A DNA stretch of 37,871 bases, taken from contig DAOTGG010000007.1 of NCBI GenBank assembly GCA_035446985.1, positions 1 to 37,871 on the forward strand, given 5' to 3'. Made by a program: the position numbers and the translations under genes. How positions within the stretch are numbered: the first letter of the stretch is position 1; each line of letters begins with the position of its first letter. The notes under the pieces are model-generated. The model worked only from the letters and a program-made list of their open reading frames with translations, had not been told where the DNA came from and did not search any database. The stretch comes from JAQUSX01 sp035446985 (GTDB taxonomy: Bacteria > Bacillota > Clostridia > Christensenellales > CAG-314). Positions 1 to 9,417 of this stretch are shown here, piece by piece.

Positions 1-2839
1 AATATATTCTTACGCCTCTTTCCTCATACAGCGTTTGATAAACTGAAAGGTTGTTGCTACCATTGCTACCGTAAACGGAGTTTAAAAATGAGGTAAGAAT
101 ATCATTAAGACCAGACCAACCTGTGTCTACCGTGAAAGTGTTGCCGTATGTATATACGTCGGTAATATAAGGCAAGTTTAATAAATTTTCAAAAAGATAT
201 ATACTGTTATCGCTAAGGTCAAGGATTTTCAAATTTTCCAATACGGAAAGCGTATTTATAAAATTGTTGCTGTCTCCCGAAGGAAAACCGTATCCGCTTA
301 CATTATCGTAATCGCAAAGCTCGTTGCTACTTATATTAAGGCTTTCCAAACTTTCCATTCCCGCGATATATTGCATATCTGTTGTCGTTACGGAAGCGTT
401 TTTCAAACTCAATATTTTTGTTCCGTCCAAAAATTCCAATCCTTTGTAATTAGTAACGCCTATAACATTGTTTGTGTTGTCTACGGTTACGTCCTTGTGA
501 AGCCAATCCGCCAAAATAAATTTTGTTGTTTTATCAGTATCAAAAGTATAAACGTCTTCGCTGTTATTAAAGTTGTCGTAAACCCATTTATAAAAAACCG
601 TGTCGGGCATTCCGCTATTGTCCACCGTTACGCCGTCGCTCATTATACATCTGATTATACCTGTAAGAGTGAAAACGCTTTGAGTGGAATATGTCGACCA
701 AACGCTTTCTGTAACCGCGAATTTGTAATTATACGTCAATCCTATTTCTCTATTAACAGAAGCGATTTTATCCGTGTCGATTTTTATAATCCATCTGGCG
801 TCTCCGTAATTCATTATATCATAAACGGTTAAACTGTTTTCAGATAAGTATGTATCAAAAGATTGCGTGTAGCTTGTGTTTTCGCCTAAGGTCAGCGGAT
901 GCTCTGCTCCGTTATAATACAAAATCAGAGTAATCGCCCCTTCAGTATCGCCCGTTATATCGAAACACACAACGGGGTAAGTGTTGGAGTAATTAAACGC
1001 CATTGAAAAAGTAGTGTACGTGTTATTGCCCGTTTCGGTAAAGAACATTCTGTTAAAATACGTGTAATACGGCAAAAATGGGTGTATCTGAGAGTTGCCT
1101 GTTTCATCGTCAGGCGTGTATATAATGAGCAGAGAAATCTGCACGTCGTTATTGTCGGCAAAATCAAAAGCCACTTGGACAAAAACCGTTTGCAGTTGGT
1201 CGGGATTTTGTCCTTCCGTTACAAACAGCAGTTTGTCCGCTCCGCTGTCGCCTATCGAATAAACACCGTCAATATTATTTACGAGAGAGTAACTAACGCC
1301 CGTTATACCGTCGTCAGAAAATTCTGAAACGTCAGTATAAAGAATTTTTGTTGTATAATTATTTACCGCCGTCAAGTCGCCGCTCGCGGCATTATAAATT
1401 TTCAAATTCAGTCCGTACCATTCGTTTATCACCGATTGCGCTATTGTGTAGTTGTCTTTAATGACGGTAGCGTCGCCGCTAAAAGGCAGCAGTCCCGTTT
1501 CTATAGTGGTTGTACCGACGGTTATTTTTGCTTTCAGATATTTAACGCTGTTATCGATCACAAATATATAAGTATTCGCGGTCTGTTGTTCAAAATGTCC
1601 TACGGCGGTTACTCCGTCTACAAAGTTAGACGACTCGTCAAGCTTTGTTTGATTTTCGTCATAAGTTTCATATATTACCGTCGCGCCAAAATCCGTAAAC
1701 ACGGCAGGCAAGACCATTTCACCTTTGATTATATAACCGCTCCAATCGGCAATCTCATCACCGTCAGTATCGACGGAACCGAATCTCTCGGAAAAATAAC
1801 CCATTATTTCCACTTGCGCTACCGACGCGCAAGACGCTTCGTCCGCAAGGTTTATAACGTGTACATTAAATGCTTTTGTAGCAAAAGTAACGGCATTTTC
1901 ATCTTTTAAAGTAACCGTGAGAATAACGTTTGTAACGCCGACTGCAGGCGTCACCGCTCCGGTTGAACTCAAAACCGCCTCGTTGTCGCTGGAATAACTA
2001 ATGTCTACCGAATAACCGTAATAGCTGCTTATTAAATCTAAATCGTTAAAAGCATAAGTGCAGTAAAAAGGCGCTGACTCAGTACCGTGAAACGCGCACA
2101 ATTCGTGAGCGGGCAGGAAATTGAGTCTGCTGAAATCCGCATTGTCAGGATACCCGTTTTCGTCGTTGTCAACGGTAAAATACTCGTGTACTTCCGCATA
2201 TGTCATACGGTCGTTCGCAGTCGTTTTTTGGTCTGTCAAAACTTCCGCGATACGATAAAAAATGTTGTATGCAAGCCATTTTTCGTCATAACTGATAACT
2301 TTTACAAAATCCGAGACGACTTGAGTTTCGCTGTTCATTGTCACAGTAACGTCGGTTACGACAATCGCGTTAATAGTATCTATGTAAATAATATCCGAGG
2401 CGGTATCGGCGCAAATAACGCCGTTATCGATAACAAAAGTTCCAGCATAGCCGTGAGTTACCGTTACCGTATGTCCGTTAAGATACAGGGTGTTTCCGTT
2501 TAAGTTTATTTGACAGTCCGCCGTAATCACAAGGTCTTTCGTTAGGGTAATATCGTTTAACAAATAAAGAGTTTTGCGGTTTGTGTTTGTCGTGGCTTCA
2601 GGCGACTCAACGCTTACAGTACTCGAATCTCCCGATGAAGTATCTCTTGACTGCTTAATCATATCCGTTTCCGTGGATATATTCACGGTATTAAGACCGT
2701 TGTCAGCGACTGTCATCGTCGGTCTGTTTTCTGCCGCGATTTCACTTTCGTCTACAAAAAAGGCATTGACAAAGGTAGTTAAGCATACGCAAAACTCAAC
2801 AATGGCTACTATTAAAATAATTATTATCGCCTTTTTCAT
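1..2839 (-). CDS. Large secreted leucine-rich-repeat / Ig-like surface protein, 3' end cut by window edge
   Basis: I translated this frame from the ATG at 2839 to the left edge: 946 residues without a stop, so the C-terminus lies outside the window. Residues 1-26 form a signal peptide (MKKAIIIILIVAIVEF, then a VNA site). Residues 92-165 are short beta-strand repeats (LYLLNDITLT, INLNGNTLYLNG) like pectate-lyase-type helices. About 270-330 resembles an atrophied bacterial Ig domain (SYSSDNEAVLSSTGAV). Residues 799-900 are leucine-rich repeats (LESLNISSN, LKILDLSDN). It starts 4 nt after the stop of the 1662-aa gene and has the same domain order, so the two are probably paralogues in one operon. 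No clear Shine-Dalgarno precedes the ATG, which suggests coupled translation. Role in adhesion or matrix is inferred from architecture only. Confidence 0.85.
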   Translation of the reverse strand, partial: MKKAIIIILIVAIVEFCVCLTTFVNAFFVDESEIAAENRPTMTVADNGLNTVNISTETDMIKQSRDTSSGDSSTVSVESPEATTNTNRKTLYLLNDITLTKDLVITADCQINLNGNTLYLNGHTVTVTHGYAGTFVIDNGVICADTASDIIYIDTINAIVVTDVTVTMNSETQVVSDFVKVISYDEKWLAYNIFYRIAEVLTDQKTTANDRMTYAEVHEYFTVDNDENGYPDNADFSRLNFLPAHELCAFHGTESAPFYCTYAFNDLDLISSYYGYSVDISYSSDNEAVLSSTGAVTPAVGVTNVILTVTLKDENAVTFATKAFNVHVINLADEASCASVAQVEIMGYFSERFGSVDTDGDEIADWSGYIIKGEMVLPAVFTDFGATVIYETYDENQTKLDESSNFVDGVTAVGHFEQQTANTYIFVIDNSVKYLKAKITVGTTTIETGLLPFSGDATVIKDNYTIAQSVINEWYGLNLKIYNAASGDLTAVNNYTTKILYTDVSEFSDDGITGVSYSLVNNIDGVYSIGDSGADKLLFVTEGQNPDQLQTVFVQVAFDFADNNDVQISLLIIYTPDDETGNSQIHPFLPYYTYFNRMFFTETGNNTYTTFSMAFNYSNTYPVVCFDITGDTEGAITLILYYNGAEHPLTLGENTSYTQSFDTYLSENSLTVYDIMNYGDARWIIKIDTDKIASVNREIGLTYNYKFAVTESVWSTYSTQSVFTLTGIIRCIMSDGVTVDNSGMPDTVFYKWVYDNFNNSEDVYTFDTDKTTKFILADWLHKDVTVDNTNNVIGVTNYKGLEFLDGTKILSLKNASVTTTDMQYIAGMESLESLNISSNELCDYDNVSGYGFPSGDSNNFINTLSVLENLKILDLSDNSIYLFENLLNLPYITDVYTYGNTFTVDTGWSGLNDILTSFLNSVYGSNGSNNLSVYQTLYEERGVRIY

Positions 2840-2843
2840 TTTT

Positions 2844-5800
2844 TTAGTTTGTTAACGTCAGTATATAATACCGCGCGAATGTTTCTCCGTTTACCGTCGC
2901 CGTAACTTTTATTACCGCGGTGCCGCTTGAAAGTTTTGCAAAAATTTGATAGGTTTCCGCTCCGTCCGTTCTTGTAGAAAGCGAGATAATCTCATTGCCG
3001 CTTTCAATAGTCCAAGCAAGCGGACATGTGTTGTTAACCGAATCTATAAACACGTAAGCGGGAACTTGAAGTTTCGAGCTTTCCATTTTTTGAATATCGC
3101 TTAGATAATATAAGTAATACAACGCAGCTTTTTGATTTGCAGTTAGGGTGATTGAAAATTCGTTTTTACCGATTTTTGTCGCAGTTTCGGTAACGGTATC
3201 GTATTCATATTCGGTGTATATGGTCGGATAAACGGCATGAGCGTCGTAATATTTCAAATATATTTCGGCAATTCCGCTCACGTAATATTTAAATTCGTTG
3301 GTATCAATATCTATACCGCATATATCCAGATACGCCAGATTTCTTATGTCGAGTTCTTGTAATACGCTGATATTCGTCAAATAATCGTTGCCCAACAGAC
3401 TGAGATTGTGTAATGCGCTCAGTTTGTTGATACAAGAGATATTATTAAGCGAACAGTAATTCAAATGAAGTTTAGTTATATTGGGAGAGTTTAGGCAAAG
3501 CGTTCCCAAAAACTTTTGAGCGTTAATTGTTTCAAAAATACGCATATTGCTGTCGGAACTGCCGATTACTTGAACGTTAGTCAGATTTTTGAAGCGAGAT
3601 ATGCCAGTCAAAGAACTGTTTAACGACGATACGTAAGTATAACTCAAAGCGGTTGTGCCGCTATCCAAAGTAATTATATAAGCGGAACCTGTTTCTTCAA
3701 AATAATAATTCTCGTTAATTTCGTTGTAGCAAAGAATATAAACGTAGCTGTAATTATAGTTTTCCGTAGATAGACCTTGGAATAAATAATAATCGCCTAT
3801 ATTTCCCGCTCCCGCAGCCGCAAGCGCGTTTTCCATATCCGCGTCCAGCGAAGCCAACGTCACGTTTAGATTTTCAAAAGAATAAACGCCTTCGTTTAGC
3901 GCAAGCCTGTATATGCAGTTATTAGTGTAATTTGCCGTCGTCGTACCCGTGTACCAGTAATAAGATCCTGCTTTTTCCGAATAACCTTGAGATAAAATAG
4001 CGTCCATACCATAGTCTATTGAAACGTCTGACTCTAAAAGCATTTCAGAGCCGTCGTTAGGAACAAGACTGTTTACGAAATACGTCAAGTATTCTTTACC
4101 TGTTCCAGTTACGTCCACTCCCGCTTGTTGAACGGTGTTTCCGTCCTTATCGATATATGTAACGCTCGCTTTGTAAGCAAGTTTGTTTGCGGCGTTAGCC
4201 GTCCATAATGTCGAGAACGCGCTGTCAAACGCTCCTCTAAACGCTATTGAAATAAATTCGTCAATAGCGGCTTTTTCGCCGCTTGAAATAGTTTCTCTTC
4301 CGTCGGAAACGTTGCTGCCGTAGGTGTCAAAATAATCCGTGCTTGTGCTGATACTGGAAGCGAGAACGCCCGCGTTTCCTGTAGAAGTTGCCCAAGTAAG
4401 TAATGACGCGAAATCCTGTTTTGTAATAAGACGCAATCTGTCACGTATAGCGTCGCCTATCGTTGTGTTGGGGTTTGTCGCGATTGTATTTGTATATGGA
4501 TAAACATCGCCGATAATGGCGTCCCACGCCGCTCCGAACGCTCTGAAATTAAAGTCCGTCATCCACGCGTTTTTTACCAAAGTCGCTTCAGAGGAAGAGA
4601 TGCTTGATTGTCCGTCGCATTGTGTATTAGCGCCTGTGCCCGTACCTGTAATGGCGCCTGCCAAAGTGATACCTACGTCGGAAAAATATGCGTATCTTGT
4701 CCAAAAATACAAATATCTATACGTTTGCGTGCTGGTTGCCCAAGTTAAAAACTCGCCGATAGTATCGGTAGCACCGCCTGAAGTATAAGACAATATCAAC
4801 GTATCCGCCTGCGCGTTTACACCATTTATTATAGCCGTAATAGCTTCAGGGGAAAGATAATATACGTTTTCGGTGGCGACATTCCAAGCGTTGGCAAAAG
4901 TAAAAGTATTCGTTCCATCGCCGAACAGTCCGCCCACGTTCAAAATCGCCGCTTCTTCATCGGCACAAATAAACGAGTGTCCGTCCGAAACGTTATCAGC
5001 TACGGTTTCGTCGATAGTCGGAACCACCTCGGAAGCCGCTTGTCCAATATTGGTAACCGATTCAGCCCAACCTAAAAGAGCGTAAAACTTGTCTTCGTCC
5101 GAACCGTTTTCAAAAACAAGAGCCTTGCAAAAATTGATATCTCTTGCCAAAATATATTTCCACAAATCACTTGTGTCAAAGACGATGGTATCTCCCGAAA
5201 CAGGCAAGTCCTTTCGTTCATCGACAGGCAGTTGCTGCCAGATTTGAAGTTTTATAGAGTGAAAAACGTTTTCATCGCCAAAGCCGTTTGAGTCAATAAG
5301 TAAAGTCGCGGGCGTGGAAAAGCTTAACTCCCGGGTTTCTTTGCCCACTTCTAAGTCTTCAAGATATATAGAAACGTCTATCGGTATTTGGGTTTCCACA
5401 GAATAAAATTTTGTCGGAATAACGCTTACCAAACACGTGTTTGTTTCGGAGTCATAAGTTAAATTGGTAATAATTCCGTTAGCGACGTCGTATGTCAGCA
5501 CTCGCTGAGTAGGCGTAATATATTTCGCCCATTCGGTAGCATACGCGACATATCCGTGGTCTTGAGCGTACATTAAAATAGCCGTTTCCTCATCAGATGA
5601 GATAGTATGTATTCCGTTTGAAACGCAAGCGGCTACATCCGTGTTTATGTCCGCGACGATTGCGTCCGCTCTTACATCCGCGCTTGTGCCCATTGCCCAC
5701 GCTATAAGCGCGTCATAGTCGCTGTCGCTGCCTACGTACTGCTCCACTATTATTTCCAATCTGTTTTGCGCTGTGGGAATAGAATATTCTATCGTGTAAC

Positions 5801-7832
5801 CCAAATAGCTGGTAGGTAATGTAAAATCTCCTTTTTCATTTGCCATGCCGTTTAGCACCCGCGTATCGATAATATTTTGCAAGACGTTGACTTCGTTGAG
5901 TTTTCCTTGAACATAACTAAAAACGGTATCTATTAATTCGGAGTTATTACCTAAAATTATTTCCACTCCCACCGTGCCGTCGTAATATTCCGTAAAATCG
6001 TCGTTAAAATAGCCTCTGACTTTTAATATAGCGTAGGACTGGAACGTCGCCTGCGACAGGTACAAATCGTTAATGTGTCCGTCCGAGTCGTCATCGCTTA
6101 ACGTCATATAATAGTATACGGGCTCAATGCTGTATTCCAATTTTGTCAACCCAATGTCGTTCCCGTTCGTGTACAGGGTTCTGTAATCGTGAACGTTACC
6201 TTCTTCAACTACGGGTAAAGCGACGACTGATCCTTCCGCGTTGTATACTTCGCTTAATGTAATCGGATTCATTAAAGCGAGTAGATATTGGAATTTGGTT
6301 TCATTATCCTGTCTATATACAGTAAAAGTAAAAACTTTTGAAAAAACGCTTTTATTAATTCTTATAGTAGCGACCAAAGACACTTGTCCTTGCGCTGTTT
6401 CGCCTATTTGTCCGTTCGCTTTAATAAGCGAATCGTTACTCGACCACCATTCTATGGACGCATTTCGGTTTTGCAATAACGTCGGTAAAAACAGGTCGTA
6501 ATTAACGTCCTCTTGCAAATTGGCGGGCATATGCGCTAGCTCGTTTTGCAATATGGATTCAAGTATAGCGTAATCGCCCGTGCCTACTATTTGAAAATCT
6601 ATTCTTTCTCCCGATACGCTTATGTATGTGGGATAAGTTCTTGCGTTATCGCTTGTGTCCAAAACGGCAGGCGCGTCAGGCGCGACCACAAATCGTGTTT
6701 GTTCTATGTAGGTATAATCTCCGCTTTGTATATCTCCTACGGTTACCGCGCCACAAGCAGCGTAAAAATCCAACGCGCTGAAAAGGGATACGCTTTCGCC
6801 GCGGCTTATGCCGTAGCCTATTCTAGCTAAAAATCTTTGGCTGATAAGGTTTGCCGCAGCGGTCTGGTCGCATAAATAGACCGTTGTTTCTCCCGCTATG
6901 GTATTTATTGAAGTTCTGTTTGAATACTGTAAAGCCACGTTTGTCGTAACTCCGTCGACTTCTATTTCAAACTCATTTATATCTAAGAGCGAATTTACGT
7001 TGTTGAGAATAAATCCGCCCGTTCCTCCAGTCAAAGCGGTATAGTCCACAGTTTCCGAAGTAAAGAACGTTACAGTTCCGTCTTGCGTCAAAGTTATATT
7101 ATTGTCGCCGAAAACGAGTTCATTGCCCATAAGGTCTATGGAGCAAGGATTGATTATATTATAACTGCTTGTCAAAGTTATATCGTTGCAAAGTCTTAAA
7201 GTGAAAGGAATATCGCCGTAATTAACGTCGTTAATCGCGTTGTAAAATTCCGTTTCGTCATGAATAAAAATATCCGATTGAAAATCAGGAGTAACGGCAT
7301 AGCTGTCGAGAGAAATTTTTACGGTCGTGCCGCTGTAATATGTATTAGCCGCAGCCATATGAAGCTCAAAAGACAAAACGTGGTTTTTTACGCTGGGGGT
7401 TTCAACCGAGCCGCCCAGAATAAACAGATTGTCATCTATCACCGCTTTCTCGCCGCCGCCGCAGAGCGAACTAAGAGTGCCCAAAAACTCGCCGTCAAGA
7501 TAAACCATAACGGCGTCTTGCAATCCTGTGGAATCCGCTTCTATAATGCCTAATTTATAATAATAATGGAAAATTTCCGACGACTGATTTTGTAATTGGA
7601 GATTAAAATCTATTCTATCGCCGGGAGAAACGAAACTAAGGTCCTGCGCTTCGCCCAAACTAATGCTTATGTTTGTTGCGTCAGAACCGATAACGTGTAC
7701 CGATACCGTAGAGTCGATAGGCACAAAGCTAGAAAAAAGAGCGGCGTAAACGGAGGCTACCGAAACCGTTATAAAAACGATAACCAAAATCATAGCAATT
7801 AAAACCAGTCGAGTTTTTTTAGTTCTATCCAA
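2844..7832 (-). CDS. Giant (1662 aa) secreted multidomain surface protein with LRR and internal repeats
   Basis: First gene of the riboswitch-led operon. The start is TTG at 7832, preceded by AAAGGA at 7841-7846 with about 8 nt spacing; no nearby in-frame ATG exists. Residues 8-30 are a signal peptide (ending SVYA). Residues 35-180 are a beta-rich N-terminal domain that could be TasA/camelysin-like. Residues 208-330 carry strand repeats (LRLCNDITLT), 445-507 an Ig-like segment (SIEWWSSNDSLIKANGQIG), and 1400-1510 leucine-rich repeats. A second Ig-like segment ends the protein (about 1590-1662). Four imperfect repeats occur near 707-769, 917-985, 1027-1105 and 1143-1210, each with a W-A-x-S segment, then N/D-G-x3-I-(S/C)-(S/A)-x-E, then F-x-x-A-W or similar. 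There is no LPXTG motif or clear C-terminal anchor. Function is unknown; extracellular adhesion is an inference. Confidence 0.9.
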   Translation of the reverse strand: MDRTKKTRLVLIAMILVIVFITVSVASVYAALFSSFVPIDSTVSVHVIGSDATNISISLGEAQDLSFVSPGDRIDFNLQLQNQSSEIFHYYYKLGIIEADSTGLQDAVMVYLDGEFLGTLSSLCGGGEKAVIDDNLFILGGSVETPSVKNHVLSFELHMAAANTYYSGTTVKISLDSYAVTPDFQSDIFIHDETEFYNAINDVNYGDIPFTLRLCNDITLTSSYNIINPCSIDLMGNELVFGDNNITLTQDGTVTFFTSETVDYTALTGGTGGFILNNVNSLLDINEFEIEVDGVTTNVALQYSNRTSINTIAGETTVYLCDQTAAANLISQRFLARIGYGISRGESVSLFSALDFYAACGAVTVGDIQSGDYTYIEQTRFVVAPDAPAVLDTSDNARTYPTYISVSGERIDFQIVGTGDYAILESILQNELAHMPANLQEDVNYDLFLPTLLQNRNASIEWWSSNDSLIKANGQIGETAQGQVSLVATIRINKSVFSKVFTFTVYRQDNETKFQYLLALMNPITLSEVYNAEGSVVALPVVEEGNVHDYRTLYTNGNDIGLTKLEYSIEPVYYYMTLSDDDSDGHINDLYLSQATFQSYAILKVRGYFNDDFTEYYDGTVGVEIILGNNSELIDTVFSYVQGKLNEVNVLQNIIDTRVLNGMANEKGDFTLPTSYLGYTIEYSIPTAQNRLEIIVEQYVGSDSDYDALIAWAMGTSADVRADAIVADINTDVAACVSNGIHTISSDEETAILMYAQDHGYVAYATEWAKYITPTQRVLTYDVANGIITNLTYDSETNTCLVSVIPTKFYSVETQIPIDVSIYLEDLEVGKETRELSFSTPATLLIDSNGFGDENVFHSIKLQIWQQLPVDERKDLPVSGDTIVFDTSDLWKYILARDINFCKALVFENGSDEDKFYALLGWAESVTNIGQAASEVVPTIDETVADNVSDGHSFICADEEAAILNVGGLFGDGTNTFTFANAWNVATENVYYLSPEAITAIINGVNAQADTLILSYTSGGATDTIGEFLTWATSTQTYRYLYFWTRYAYFSDVGITLAGAITGTGTGANTQCDGQSSISSSEATLVKNAWMTDFNFRAFGAAWDAIIGDVYPYTNTIATNPNTTIGDAIRDRLRLITKQDFASLLTWATSTGNAGVLASSISTSTDYFDTYGSNVSDGRETISSGEKAAIDEFISIAFRGAFDSAFSTLWTANAANKLAYKASVTYIDKDGNTVQQAGVDVTGTGKEYLTYFVNSLVPNDGSEMLLESDVSIDYGMDAILSQGYSEKAGSYYWYTGTTTANYTNNCIYRLALNEGVYSFENLNVTLASLDADMENALAAAGAGNIGDYYLFQGLSTENYNYSYVYILCYNEINENYYFEETGSAYIITLDSGTTALSYTYVSSLNSSLTGISRFKNLTNVQVIGSSDSNMRIFETINAQKFLGTLCLNSPNITKLHLNYCSLNNISCINKLSALHNLSLLGNDYLTNISVLQELDIRNLAYLDICGIDIDTNEFKYYVSGIAEIYLKYYDAHAVYPTIYTEYEYDTVTETATKIGKNEFSITLTANQKAALYYLYYLSDIQKMESSKLQVPAYVFIDSVNNTCPLAWTIESGNEIISLSTRTDGAETYQIFAKLSSGTAVIKVTATVNGETFARYYILTLTN

Positions 7833-7871
7833 AATGTTTGTCCTTTTTTTAAAAAGCCGCTACAACACAAA

Positions 7872-7953
7872 TTGTCGTAACGGTAACTGGCTGTCTTTTA
7901 TTAATAAGACCCTGTAGCTTTGCGTCACTGCCTCGCGACAGTTTTGCTATTTA
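7872..7953 (-). promoter_or_regulatory. c-di-GMP-I (GEMM-I) riboswitch aptamer
   Basis: Read on the minus strand, the 5' leader of the giant surface-protein operon contains ATAGCAAAACTGTC, a GCGA (GNRA) tetraloop closing a 6-bp ACTGTC/GGCAGT stem, the conserved AGTGACGCAAAGCTACAGGG, a variable second hairpin (GTCTT/AAGAC), and AGCCAGTTACCG. This order and these conserved blocks match the GEMM-I class, whose ligand is cyclic di-GMP. The aptamer starts almost at the predicted transcription start. I see no strong intrinsic terminator before the RBS, so whether it controls transcription or translation, and whether it is an ON or OFF switch, cannot be told. Confidence 0.93.
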
Positions 7954-7960
7954 CCTAAAA

Positions 7961-7989
7961 ATTTTAACACATAAGATTTTTTAAGTCAA
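7961..7989 (-). promoter_or_regulatory. Sigma-A type promoter of the riboswitch-led operon
   Basis: Minus strand: -35 TTGACT (7984-7989), 17-nt spacer, -10 TAAAAT (7961-7966). The predicted start near 7953-7955 places the riboswitch at the very 5' end of the transcript. Confidence 0.8.
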
Positions 7990-8034
7990 TATTATATGAA
8001 AATTGCAAAGGCTGTTTATGAAATAGTTTTTCAA

Positions 8035-9321
8035 TTATATTACTAAGTAAAGACCGAATAGAGCTGCCGTCATAGTGGGCAAAGCGATAGCCGCGCCGAA
8101 CCCTAGGAACTTTATAAAAGAAAACTTTACATTATGCTTTTTTAATAATGAAAGCCACATTATACCCGCTAATGCTCCCAAAGGCGTCAAAAAAGCTCCA
8201 ATATTACTGCCGATTACGGCGGCGAAAGAAACGCCTTTACTTATCGTAAGCGGCGCGTTTGCTATTATGTCGCTGAATAAAACGCTCATAGGAATATTAT
8301 TTATTAAGTTTGAAGCGAAAAACGACGCGTAACCGTAACTCCAAATATTATCGCCAAGTATTTCGGCTATTTTTTCCGTAACCCCGCATTTTGACAAAGC
8401 CAGGACAAAAACGAACATCGACAATATAAAAGGCACGACTTCCCACGGCGCGCTTTTTAACGCTTTTACCAGTCCCGAATATTTTTTTGTAACTAGTCTA
8501 TACCCAAGACACCACGCAAATAGGCTTAAACAGCTCAATAAAGAAACCAGCCACATTTCGATACCTATATATTCCGACACCGTCAGTAATAAAATGCAAG
8601 CGGTCAGATGGCTTATTCCCACTATAAATAAAAATTTGTTTTCAATACGCGCAGATAATAGACACTCCGAAACGGGCTTATTGAGTTTTTTGTAAAATAT
8701 CGCATACAGCAGTCCCAAAGAAACCACTCCCGCAAAAAGCGTGGGCAAAATCATCGTCGCGCAGTATTGCCAAAACGATATTCCCATTGAAGAAAACAGA
8801 TAAATATTGGTGGGATTACCGATTACCAAAGTCATACTCCACGTGTTTGCCGCGACAAACTCCGCAATTAAAAACGGAACGGGGTCTATGTCGGAATTTT
8901 TTGCGAAATAGCAAATGAACGGCGTAAAAGTCAGTATTATTATATCGTTCGAAGTAAAGACGGTCAAAACGGAAACAAGAGCATACAAAGAGAAAAACAG
9001 AGTTTTTTGACCGTGTTTTGCTCTTTTGAGAACTGAGATAGCGAGATAACGGAAAAAACCAGTTTCGTCCAAAAAAATGGAAAGAATGGACATACAAAGA
9101 AACAATACCAAAATCTCTATCGGGTTTGTATCAAGTTCCGTTACTGCCGCATAAATGCTGTCAAAATCAATAATTTGTAAAAGTAGCAAAAGAATCGCGC
9201 CTAAAAAAGGAGCGATCCAAAATGTAGTTATTTTGCGTTTAAATATGATTATGTCGGGTTTATACAGGGCGCTAAGCACCATTCCCGCGCATGCCACGGC
9301 AAAAATTATTACCGCTGTCAT
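8035..9321 (-). CDS. ArsB/NhaD-superfamily membrane permease
   Basis: A 428-aa polytopic membrane protein of the ion-transporter superfamily that includes ArsB (arsenite efflux), NhaD and SLC13. About 10-11 hydrophobic segments are visible. The family's two re-entrant-loop signatures are present: T-S-N-D-I-I-I at 123-129 (ArsB has a T-N-D motif) and G-N-P-T-N at 168-172. A second N-N-I-P-M motif lies in the C-terminal half. Substrate cannot be assigned: there is no ArsR, ArsA or arsenate reductase nearby. The partner is the TetR-type regulator directly upstream (96 nt away). A promoter and a palindrome lie between the two genes, so the permease is probably a TetR-controlled exporter. The ATG is preceded by a purine-rich GGGGG stretch about 14 nt upstream. 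Confidence 0.8.
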   Translation of the reverse strand: MTAVIIFAVACAGMVLSALYKPDIIIFKRKITTFWIAPFLGAILLLLLQIIDFDSIYAAVTELDTNPIEILVLFLCMSILSIFLDETGFFRYLAISVLKRAKHGQKTLFFSLYALVSVLTVFTSNDIIILTFTPFICYFAKNSDIDPVPFLIAEFVAANTWSMTLVIGNPTNIYLFSSMGISFWQYCATMILPTLFAGVVSLGLLYAIFYKKLNKPVSECLLSARIENKFLFIVGISHLTACILLLTVSEYIGIEMWLVSLLSCLSLFAWCLGYRLVTKKYSGLVKALKSAPWEVVPFILSMFVFVLALSKCGVTEKIAEILGDNIWSYGYASFFASNLINNIPMSVLFSDIIANAPLTISKGVSFAAVIGSNIGAFLTPLGALAGIMWLSLLKKHNVKFSFIKFLGFGAAIALPTMTAALFGLYLVI

Positions 9322-9356
9322 AAAATTTTTTTTTATCCCCCGCCTGGTAAAAGCAA

Positions 9357-9391
9357 GTGATATTTTATCACCAAAACCTTGCTGTCGGCAA
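9357..9391 (-). promoter_or_regulatory. Permease promoter overlapped by a 15-bp palindrome (candidate TetR operator)
   Basis: GTGATA-TTT-TATCAC (9357-9371) is a perfect inverted repeat with 6-bp arms. On the minus strand it covers a -10 TAAAAT (9362-9367) that has a -35 TTGCCG (9386-9391) at 18-nt spacing. This is the position expected for a repressor site of the TetR protein encoded just upstream. The binding itself is an inference. Confidence 0.55.
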
Positions 9392-9417
9392 CGGTTTTAA
9401 AAAAGATTTTTCCGCTT

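Noticed and set aside
371..832. Plus-strand open frames opposite the large surface-protein genes (also 1436-1909, 2087-2503, 2574-2855, 4516-4788, 6241-6830 and others)
   Set aside because: They run antisense to continuous minus-strand coding frames with signal peptides and recognisable domains, and they lack ribosome sites and family features.
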